A DNA stretch of 14,932 bases. Origin: Tepidanaerobacter acetatoxydans_A. GTDB lineage: Bacteria; Bacillota; Thermosediminibacteria; Thermosediminibacterales; Tepidanaerobacteraceae. The stretch is taken from contig JALHJR010000043.1 in the NCBI GenBank assembly GCA_022840405.1, positions 1 to 14,932 of the forward strand. Direction: 5' to 3'. Both the position numbers and the translations under genes were made by a program. The notes below the pieces were generated by a model that was not told the origin of the DNA, did no database searches, and worked only from the letters and a program-made list of their open reading frames with translations. Shown in pieces: positions 1-5,372 of this stretch (the stretch's first letter is position 1; every line of letters begins with the position of its first letter).

Positions 1-26
1 TCTTCTGTGTATTGTTTTCTTGTCAT
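1..26 (-). CDS. Start of a transposase OrfA-like reading frame (cut by window edge)
   Basis: On the minus strand an ATG at 26-24 opens a frame reading MTRKQYTE before the window ends. Many IS3-family OrfA proteins begin this way, with a few basic residues and then a Y-(T/S)-E-E-F motif that opens the helix-turn-helix. Only eight complete codons are visible. The assignment therefore rests on this start, the promoter just upstream (76-48) and the IS-like end sequence. There is no strong Shine-Dalgarno sequence; an AGGGGG run lies about 13 bases before the ATG. Confidence 0.4.
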
Positions 27-107
27 TTAAGTTAACCCCCTGTTTTTATACTATCATATACAAAGATTTTCTCCAAGTTGGTTAGGGGGCTATAGAGAAC
101 TGTACAG
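1..107 (-). mobile_element. End of an IS3-family-like insertion sequence (partial)
   Basis: Read on the minus strand, the stretch starts with TGTACAG near position 106 and runs through GCCCCCTAACCAACTTGGAG. This resembles the ends of IS150-type IS3 elements, which often start TGTACTG and carry a CCCCC...GTTGGA block. Inside it on the same strand is a promoter: TTGGAG at 76-71 and TAGTAT at 53-48, 17 bases apart. The start of a coding region follows at position 26. A G-run/C-run inverted repeat (AACCCCCT near 34-41, AGGGGGCT near 84-91) could fold in the transcript. The element enters the recombinase gene 82-891 and destroys its 3' end, so I infer an insertion. The exact boundary (80-107) and the target duplication cannot be set, because the other end lies outside the window. 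Confidence 0.5.
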
Positions 108-891
108 TATTAATATCAGCATTAGGTGTATTTAGAATTTGAATTGCAAAGTGATGTCTGAACATATGAGGATGAATTTTAATATTGGTATCATTTGCCC
201 AGCGTTTTAGTATTTTAAAGATTCCAGAGCGCGTAAAAGGGCGTTTTCTTTCGCTTATTAAAAGATAATCAGAGGATATGGACATTCTATCTCTATCTTC
301 CATGTATGAAATTATAGCCTTTCTGACATCTAAATGAAGAGGAATATTCCTTTCTTTTTGATTTTTACCTATAACTCTTAGATTTCCAGAACGTTCATTT
401 ATGGTTATATCAGCAAGGCGGATATTTATAAGTTCACTTACCCTGACTCCAGTTTTAGATAACAACTCAAAAACTACTATCCATAAATTTTTCTGACTTC
501 TATACACATATCTTTTGATTTTTCTAAAATCTGAGTCAGAAAAACCCTTTGGAGCGGTAGGTTTATTTGTACGTATCTTCTTTAAATTTTCAGCAGGGTT
601 GTTTTTAATAATGCCATTGCTTTGAAGAAAGTAAAAATATTCTTTTAGTGCTGCAATTTTATTATTTATGGTAGATGCTTTTTGCCGTTTGATATTCAAA
701 AGATAATTCCGGTAGTCTTGTAAGTCCATCATGATTACATTTCCTGGGATAAATTTTTCACCATATGACTCGGTGTAGTATTTTATAAAGTCATTGATAT
801 TGGTAGTATAAGTTGATATTGTGCCACTTGATTTATCGTTTTTATTTAAATAATCTACAAAATCATCCAAATAATATTCCTTAGTATCCAT
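82..891 (-). pseudogene. Truncated XerC/D-type tyrosine recombinase (integrase)
   Basis: This encodes a site-specific recombinase related to phage and transposon integrases. An N-terminal SAM-like core-binding domain covers roughly the first 110 residues. A catalytic domain follows with the first arginine in TGVRVSEL, the beta-hairpin lysine in VIGKNQKERNIPL and the HxxR motif in HPHMFRHHFA. The protein then stops after NADINTVQ plus a few unrelated residues. Family members continue with an LLGH box and the nucleophilic tyrosine, about 30-40 residues more. Those residues are absent because the reading frame runs into the IS-like sequence at 82-107. I chose the ATG at 891 because GGGAG lies 7 bases upstream and the protein then begins MDTKEYYLDDF; an upstream in-frame ATG has no such site. 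The product cannot be catalytic. It is probably a relic of an integrative element that once occupied this locus. Confidence 0.85.
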
Positions 892-997
892 GACTAAACT
901 CCCTTCCATAAATTTTACTATGATTTTAAGGACACGTAGGGTGAAATTCAAGTTTATATACCAGGTAGATTTCAAGTTTAAAAGTAAGGCTAAAAAG

Positions 998-1077
998 TTT
1001 TGTGGACAATTTTTAAGGGCTTATTACCTCAAATTAAGATAAAATGGCACTTGATTTTAATTGTATTCTCCACAAAA
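998..1077. repeat. Inverted repeat TTTTGTGGAnAAT flanking 54 bases
   Basis: TTTTGTGGACAAT at 998-1010 recurs inverted as ATTCTCCACAAAA at 1065-1077, matching at 12 of 13 positions. It lies in the divergent intergenic region between the recombinase remnant and the OLD nuclease gene. A direct repeat of GGTTTTGTTGA follows at about 1082 and 1095. Such repeats beside an integrase gene could be recombinase-binding sites. They could equally be an operator for the promoter at 1102-1130. The role is inferred only. Confidence 0.55.
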
Positions 1078-1101
1078 TCCTGGTTTTGTTGACAGGTTTT
1101 G

Positions 1102-1130
1102 TTGAAATATATGGAAATATGGAATATACT
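1102..1130 (+). promoter_or_regulatory. Sigma-A-type promoter of the OLD nuclease operon
   Basis: TTGAAA (1102-1107) and TATACT (1125-1130) are separated by exactly 17 bases. A second possible -35 box, TTGACA, lies at 1089-1094. The start codon of the ATPase gene is 57 bases downstream of the -10 box. The GGTTTTGTTGA direct repeats overlap the -35 region, so a repressor or recombinase bound there could control the operon. Confidence 0.7.
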
Positions 1131-1187
1131 TTAAGTAAAATAATGAATTATAACAAGTTGTATCTTAAGGGGTAAAGGGGGATAAGT

Positions 1188-3218
1188 ATGTACATAAGTA
1201 AATTGCATATTAAAAATTACAAATCTTTTTTAGATTCAGGAGATATTGATTTAAAAGAAGATATTTTTGCTTTTATAGGTCAAAATAATACGGGGAAATC
1301 AGCAATTTTAGATTCAATACAAGCATTTTTCCCAACCAGTAAAAAAGGAATTTCAGGTGAAGATTTTCATAAAGGTACTAAGGAAGATATAGTAATAGAA
1401 TTATGGTTTAAAAATGTTGATGAATCCTATTTAGAGGCGAATATTTATAAGGATAAAATAGACAAACAAAATGAGAAGATAAATGAGGCGTATGATTTAT
1501 ACATTAAAGAAAATACAGATGCTAACTTAAAAAAGTATGAGAAACAGAAAGAGAAATTAATAGAAATTAAAACAAAAGAGTTAAATGAAGCGGTAGAGAA
1601 ATATGGAATAGATAACGAAGAACTCTATATAAAAATGGTCGCTAAAAAAGGCAGTAGTATCAGTAAAAAATATTACAATAAAAATGATGAAGAATTAAAA
1701 GAAGCAGATTTAAAGAAAATACTTCCTCAAATCAAAGTAATACCTGCTTTGCGTGACCCTAAAAATGAAAGTACAGCAGGAAATAATTCATATTTAAAAG
1801 ATTTAATACAGATGTTAGATGATGAATCTAAAACAGATATTATTTTAAATGATAAGCCTCTTACATATAGTGAATTAAATCATGTATTATCTGAAGAAAC
1901 TAAAAAAAGATGCAATGCTTTAGCAGAAACTATTACTTCTTATTATAATGATGCAATTGGTAGCAAAGATTTTAAAATAGTTATAGATGCTTCTGTTAAT
2001 ATATCTAAAGGGACTCAATATACTACTACTATTATAGATACAACTACTGGAATAATGAATGATATACTTAATTGTGGGACAGGTTATCAGAGTATGGTAA
2101 TACTATCAATACTTGAGACATATGTACAAATTTCACAGTCAAATACACAGTATATTTTACTCATTGAAGAACCAGAAGTTTACCTACATCCTAAACTTCA
2201 AAGAAGAATGATAGATACTTTATTAAAGATTTCAGAAAAGAACCAAGTTATTTTTACATCACACTCACCAATAACGGTAAGTAAATTAGCAAGTAATAAC
2301 GTAAAAATCGTAGAAAAAAATAACGGAGAGGCTAAAGTACTGCCAATAAGCCCGAAAAGAGTAATAGATGAATTAGGTATAAAGCCTGACGATATTTTAT
2401 ATAGCAAGGGAATTATCTTTGTAGAGGGTAAAGATGATATAGAAGTTATAAGTGAATTAATTAGAAAAATAGACGAAAGCATAATTGATAAAATAAATAT
2501 TATACAAGCACACTCGTGTGAAAATTTAAAGTTTTATGCTAATGCTGAACTGCTAATAAACACTAACTTTAGTGTTCCTGTGCTAATTTTAAGGGATGCA
2601 GATATAAAGAAACCTGAGGTATTAAAGGATAATCTATATGAGGAAGTTGCCTTTACGTTATTAAATGAACCTCAATATGCAAACCTTGAAGAAAAAGAAT
2701 TAGAATATAAAAAAGAAAAGTTAAAAGAAAGTATTTATGTTTTAAATGAACATTCAATTGAATATTACTTTGTTGAAAATAAATTTTTATCAGAATTTGC
2801 ATCTGATAATATAGAACTTGAGTATGCAATAAAGTGTTACGAATGTCAGTATAGGAAGCAGTTGGAAGAAGCGATGAATGGTAAAAATCAAAAGAATAAT
2901 TTCGAAAGTTGTTTCCAACCTAAAAGATTTTTAGAAGGATTCCCTGATGCGAAAGAGAGGGATAGGGAAAAAAAGGAAGAATCATTGAAGACTAGATGGT
3001 TGAAATTATCAGAATCATGTGAGTGCACTAACCATTACAAGATTGATAATTACCTTAAAGTTAGAGATGAAATTATTGCAAATATTAAGAAGTTTTATAT
3101 AGAAGGAAACAATCTTTTTCAGTACATAATTAGGAATAACGATTTGGCAGTATTAAAGGAAGGAAAACTTAAAGAGATTATTGAACTGCTTGAAGGATTT
3201 ATCGAAAAAATAAGGTAA
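1188..3218 (+). CDS. OLD-family ATPase with C-terminal TOPRIM nuclease domain
   Basis: This 676-residue protein belongs to the overcoming-lysogenization-defect (OLD) family, in which an ABC-type ATPase is fused to a TOPRIM nuclease; several members act in phage defence. The Walker A motif GQNNTGKS is at residues 31-38, and the Walker B/D-loop region LLIEEPEVYLHP starts near 324. It is followed by TSHSP, which fits the ABC switch histidine. A charged, Lys/Glu-rich stretch at about residues 75-150 is probably a coiled coil inserted in the ATPase. The TOPRIM signature FVEGKDD (E413, D416, D417) and the downstream LRDAD (D470, D472) are intact, so the metal-binding residues are present. The start is supported by an AGGGGG site a few bases upstream. 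A small gene follows after 18 bases in the same operon. There is no UvrD-like helicase gene next to it, so this is not a Gabija pair. It may act alone or with the small partner. Confidence 0.85.
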   Translation: MYISKLHIKNYKSFLDSGDIDLKEDIFAFIGQNNTGKSAILDSIQAFFPTSKKGISGEDFHKGTKEDIVIELWFKNVDESYLEANIYKDKIDKQNEKINEAYDLYIKENTDANLKKYEKQKEKLIEIKTKELNEAVEKYGIDNEELYIKMVAKKGSSISKKYYNKNDEELKEADLKKILPQIKVIPALRDPKNESTAGNNSYLKDLIQMLDDESKTDIILNDKPLTYSELNHVLSEETKKRCNALAETITSYYNDAIGSKDFKIVIDASVNISKGTQYTTTIIDTTTGIMNDILNCGTGYQSMVILSILETYVQISQSNTQYILLIEEPEVYLHPKLQRRMIDTLLKISEKNQVIFTSHSPITVSKLASNNVKIVEKNNGEAKVLPISPKRVIDELGIKPDDILYSKGIIFVEGKDDIEVISELIRKIDESIIDKINIIQAHSCENLKFYANAELLINTNFSVPVLILRDADIKKPEVLKDNLYEEVAFTLLNEPQYANLEEKELEYKKEKLKESIYVLNEHSIEYYFVENKFLSEFASDNIELEYAIKCYECQYRKQLEEAMNGKNQKNNFESCFQPKRFLEGFPDAKERDREKKEESLKTRWLKLSESCECTNHYKIDNYLKVRDEIIANIKKFYIEGNNLFQYIIRNNDLAVLKEGKLKEIIELLEGFIEKIR

Positions 3219-3236
3219 ATTGTTAGGAGATTTACT

Positions 3237-3506
3237 ATGGAAATTATTTCATTTGATGAAATATGGAATAGAATTGTTTCTAATGAAGGACAAATCTTTA
3301 AAACAAAGACGGGAAAAGAGTTTATATATAGTGTGATAAATAATGGTATAGTAACGAATAGAACCAATTATATATTATCTAAAAATGACATCAAAAAGGT
3401 TTTTAATATAATGCCTGTTGAAGGTCCTGGCAGAATTAATGACTTAGTAAGAGGACCTGCTTATATATGGGCAATACTTAATGACAATAGGATAGTAAAA
3501 AAATAA
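3237..3506 (+). CDS. Small conserved-looking protein downstream of OLD nuclease, function unknown
   Basis: The protein has 89 residues, is soluble, and has no signal peptide or membrane segment. The N-terminal half (IWNRIVSNEGQIFKTKTGKEF) looks like a small alpha/beta domain. The C-terminal part, GPGRINDLVRGPAYIWAIL, is rich in Gly/Pro/Arg and has the look of a conserved motif. I do not recognise a named family. It starts 18 bases after the OLD nuclease stop, with AGGAG 8 bases before the ATG, so the two genes are almost certainly cotranscribed. The hairpin at 3522-3585 closes the unit. A dedicated regulator, antitoxin-like partner or DNA-binding accessory of the nuclease is possible, but nothing in the sequence decides. 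Confidence 0.7.
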   Translation: MEIISFDEIWNRIVSNEGQIFKTKTGKEFIYSVINNGIVTNRTNYILSKNDIKKVFNIMPVEGPGRINDLVRGPAYIWAILNDNRIVKK

Positions 3507-3521
3507 AAACTTGAAAAAGAG

Positions 3522-3585
3522 TGGGGCTCTCCTTATATTATTTTAAATTTTTTAAATTAAGTTTTATATTATAAGGAGGGCTTTT
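3522..3585 (+). terminator. Long stem-loop ending the OLD operon, overlapping a ribosome binding site
   Basis: CTCCTTATA (about 3529-3537) pairs perfectly with TATAAGGAG (about 3570-3578). The stem extends outward by GC and GU pairs (GGGGCT with GGCTTTT) to about 15 pairs around an A/T-rich loop, and CTTTT follows. It fits an intrinsic terminator for 1188-3506. The 3' arm also contains the AAGGAGG that would serve the decayed gene starting at 3589, so folding would hide that site. Confidence 0.55.
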
Positions 3586-3588
3586 AAT

Positions 3589-4026
3589 ATGTTATGAAAA
3601 TCTGAAGAAATTTATAAGAAATTTAGTGAGAATGATATCGAGATTAAGATTACAAAGAAACTGTTACTGATTTTATCGCAACAAGTAAGTAGGCACTATG
3701 ATATATTAAATGATTAAAAGGGAATTATAAATAATTTTGCAGTACGTGAAAATATAAATAATACAGAGATGATAATGACAAAATTATTTATTTTATCGGC
3801 TGAACCATATGGTATGAAGGAAGTTATATTATCAGTAAGTTTATCGGAGTTTCTAGTGCTTAGGGACATAGTATTTTGCAACTATACTTTAATACATTTG
3901 AAAACTAAGATAAATTTTCGTTTTCTAAAGGTATACAAAGAGTTCTTTGAACAGATGGAGGATATTTACGGCAAGTTAGATAGTGAAGAATTAGATGCAT
4001 ACTGGAATTTCATAAAAAATTGTTAA
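3589..4026 (+). pseudogene. Decayed small gene with two in-frame stop codons
   Basis: An ATG at 3589, 9 bases after AAGGAGG, opens a frame that stays coding-like to the TAA at 4024-4026. It is broken by TGA at 3595-3597 and TAA at 3715-3717. Ignoring the stops, the product is about 145 residues, with segments such as SEEIYKKFSENDIEI, LLILSQQVSRHYDILND and FFEQMEDIYGKLDSEELDAYWNFI. The last 85 codons form an open stretch of their own starting at 3769, but no ribosome binding site precedes that ATG. A second ATG at 3594 is one base out of frame with the rest, so the first lesion could also be a single-base frameshift. The family is not recognised. The gene lies between two terminators and appears dead. 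Confidence 0.7.
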
Positions 4027-4059
4027 ATTAATAAATAATGATATACCTCCAATTAAAAT

Positions 4060-4102
4060 ATAAAAGGCTTTGTTAGGAATGGAATCCTACCAATGCCTTT
4101 TT
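4060..4102. terminator. Bidirectional intrinsic terminator
   Basis: AAAAGGC (4062-4068) pairs with GCCTTTT (4095-4101), and inside it TTGnTAGGA pairs with TCCTAnCAA around a short loop. T-runs follow on the plus strand and A-runs precede it, so it can stop transcription from both sides. It lies between the decayed gene (plus) and the small membrane protein (minus). Confidence 0.8.
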
Positions 4103-4105
4103 ACG

Positions 4106-4297
4106 TTACTTTAATTCATTCTTTTTGAATATAGCCTCTGTTTTGGTGATAAAGGATAAAATCACAATATATGAAATTCCTGATAATGAGCCGATAATAA
4201 AACGAATGGCTATATTTTTTACGACTATAGAAAAAGGTATTAAAAATATGTTTCCAAAGATAAGCAATTTCACAGTTTTAAAAACACTAGGCCTCAT
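4106..4297 (-). CDS. Small two-helix membrane protein, function unknown
   Basis: The product has 63 residues with two hydrophobic segments, about residues 9-28 (VKLLIFGNIFLIPFSIVVKN) and 31-50 (IRFIIGSLSGISYIVILSFI), joined by a short basic turn. The N-terminus is basic (MRPSVFKTVK) and the C-terminus lysine-rich, as expected for a small inner-membrane hairpin. Translation is well supported: TAAGGAGGT sits 7 bases before the ATG on the minus strand. A plausible promoter (4359-4330) lies upstream and a terminator immediately downstream. The overlapping plus-strand frame lacks these signals. No family is recognised. It is transcribed away from the tns operon and may be a resident gene flanking the transposon or a passenger. 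Confidence 0.6.
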   Translation of the reverse strand: MRPSVFKTVKLLIFGNIFLIPFSIVVKNIAIRFIIGSLSGISYIVILSFITKTEAIFKKNELK

Positions 4298-4329
4298 TTT
4301 GAATACCTCCTTATATTAAGATAATACAG

Positions 4330-4359
4330 AATTTATCCAAATAGCATATATTATTTCAA
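4330..4359 (-). promoter_or_regulatory. Putative promoter of the small membrane-protein gene
   Basis: On the minus strand TTGAAA (4359-4354) and TAAATT (4335-4330) are 18 bases apart. They lie about 30 bases upstream of the start codon at 4297. Together with the tns promoter at 4374-4402, this makes a divergent promoter pair. Confidence 0.45.
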
Positions 4360-4373
4360 GTTATATTTTTACG

Positions 4374-4407
4374 TTTAAAATAAAGTTGTTGTATGGTAAA
4401 ATAAAGT
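4374..4407 (+). promoter_or_regulatory. tns operon promoter overlapping a 21-base-spaced direct repeat
   Basis: TTTAAA (4374-4379) and TAAAAT (4397-4402) are 17 bases apart, and the -10 box has the extended TGG prefix. The same region carries AAAATAAAGT twice, at 4377-4386 and 4398-4407, offset by 21 bases. That offset is close to the spacing of TnsB-binding repeats in Tn7-type ends, where TnsB binding represses the tns promoter. Binding by TnsB here is inferred. Confidence 0.5.
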
Positions 4408-4426
4408 ACACAGTATAAATGGATTT

Positions 4427-4483
4427 AATGCCATTGACACAGACATCTAATAAAAGGTGTCCTGGAGTCAGTGGCATTTTTTA
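4427..4483 (+). terminator. Leader hairpin (terminator or attenuator) upstream of tnsA
   Basis: AATGCCATTGAC (4427-4438) pairs with GTCAGTGGCATT (4467-4478), with one GT pair. A further CAGACATC/GGTGTCCTG stem lies inside with one bulged base, and TTTTTT follows. It lies after the likely tns promoter and before the tnsA ribosome binding site GGAGGTG (about 4503). No plus-strand gene between it and 4026 needs a terminator, so a role as an attenuator limiting tns expression is the simpler reading. Confidence 0.7.
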
Positions 4484-4514
4484 TTTCTAAACTCTAACTT
4501 ACGGAGGTGCTTGC

Positions 4515-5372
4515 ATGGCTAAAAGAAATACGAGTTGGGATACAAATAAATTAAGCAGATGGATAAAAGAAGGAAGGGGGCAGGGAGAAGGGAAGGAATA
4601 TAAGCCATGGCTTACTATACAAGATTATCCTTCGATGGGAAGAGCAACAAGGATATTTGGATGGACTACACAGCGAATACACCACTTCTTCTCTGATTCT
4701 CAATTGAAATACTTTTATCTATTAGACTGGGAAGAGAAGGTAGTAGATATTAGGGAACATTATCCGCTTTTAGACTTGGAAACAGTACTGGAAGATACGG
4801 CAGATTTAAAACTGGATAAGTTTATAGATAAGAAAACAAAAGAACCCTATATATTAACTACAACATTTTTAATTACGCTGTTAAATCCTGACGGACAAAA
4901 GAATTTCGCTGCAAGAAGCATAAAATATGCATCGGAATTATCAAAAAAGACTACAATTGAAAAACTGGAGATTGAAAGAAGATACTGGACTGCTAAAGGA
5001 ATTAACTGGGGTATTGTGACAAATAAGGACATCAACGACACCAGGGCAAAAAACATCGAATGGATTCATTCTGCGATGACTTCCGATGGCTGCAACGGGC
5101 TTTCCAGGGATGAGTTTGATGATTTGCTAGATGGACTTTTATATAGGCTTATAGATAATCAGCAGAATATCAGGGAAATTATATCAGAATTTGAAAAGGA
5201 CTATTCCTTGGATGCAGGGGCAGGGTTACTGCTGTTTAAGCATCTAATTGCGGGAAAAAAGATAGCCCTCGATATGGATAAGCCAATCAATCTCAATGAG
5301 AGCGGTTCTTCACTGCGCCTGCCTGAAACAAGCGGTAAAGGAGGGCATGAGGTTGTTAAAATATACAGTTAA
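4515..5372 (+). CDS. tnsA: TnsA-like transposase endonuclease subunit with altered catalytic residues
   Basis: TnsA is the restriction-enzyme-like partner of TnsB that cuts the 5' strands at Tn7 ends, which makes cut-and-paste transposition possible. The 285-residue length is close to Tn7 TnsA (273). Family blocks are clear: QRIHHFFSDSQLKYFYLLDW (51-72), VVDIREHYPLLDLE (76-89), ILTTTFLI (113-120), ARSIKYASEL (133-142), EIERRYWTAKGINWGIVT (152-169), then a helical C-terminal domain that in Tn7 contacts TnsC. The odd point is the active site. Where relatives have Glu in the SxxEL(K/R)YF block there is Gln63, where TTDFL has its Asp there is Thr117, and the usual REQ(Y/F)PL reads REHYPL. Only Lys137 is kept. 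Tn7 TnsA needs Glu63, Asp114 and Lys132, so this protein is probably unable to cut but may still assemble with TnsB and TnsC. The start has GGAGGTG about 7 bases upstream. The last 26 bases overlap tnsB. Confidence 0.85.
   Translation: MAKRNTSWDTNKLSRWIKEGRGQGEGKEYKPWLTIQDYPSMGRATRIFGWTTQRIHHFFSDSQLKYFYLLDWEEKVVDIREHYPLLDLETVLEDTADLKLDKFIDKKTKEPYILTTTFLITLLNPDGQKNFAARSIKYASELSKKTTIEKLEIERRYWTAKGINWGIVTNKDINDTRAKNIEWIHSAMTSDGCNGLSRDEFDDLLDGLLYRLIDNQQNIREIISEFEKDYSLDAGAGLLLFKHLIAGKKIALDMDKPINLNESGSSLRLPETSGKGGHEVVKIYS

Noticed and set aside
1188..3506. Gabija system
   Set aside because: The gene after the OLD nuclease encodes only 89 residues and has no UvrD-like helicase motifs.
4060..4102. 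TTTGTTAGG shared with 14787-14795 as possible transposon ends
   Set aside because: Both copies are parts of ordinary terminator stems in the same orientation, and the match does not extend.
4125..4319. 64-codon plus-strand frame opposite the small membrane protein
   Set aside because: There is no ribosome site, and the minus-strand frame has a strong AAGGAGGT site, promoter and terminator.
5296..5346. Upstream start for tnsB
   Set aside because: The extra codons lie wholly inside tnsA, have no ribosome site and do not look like TnsB; AAAGGAGGG directly precedes 5347.
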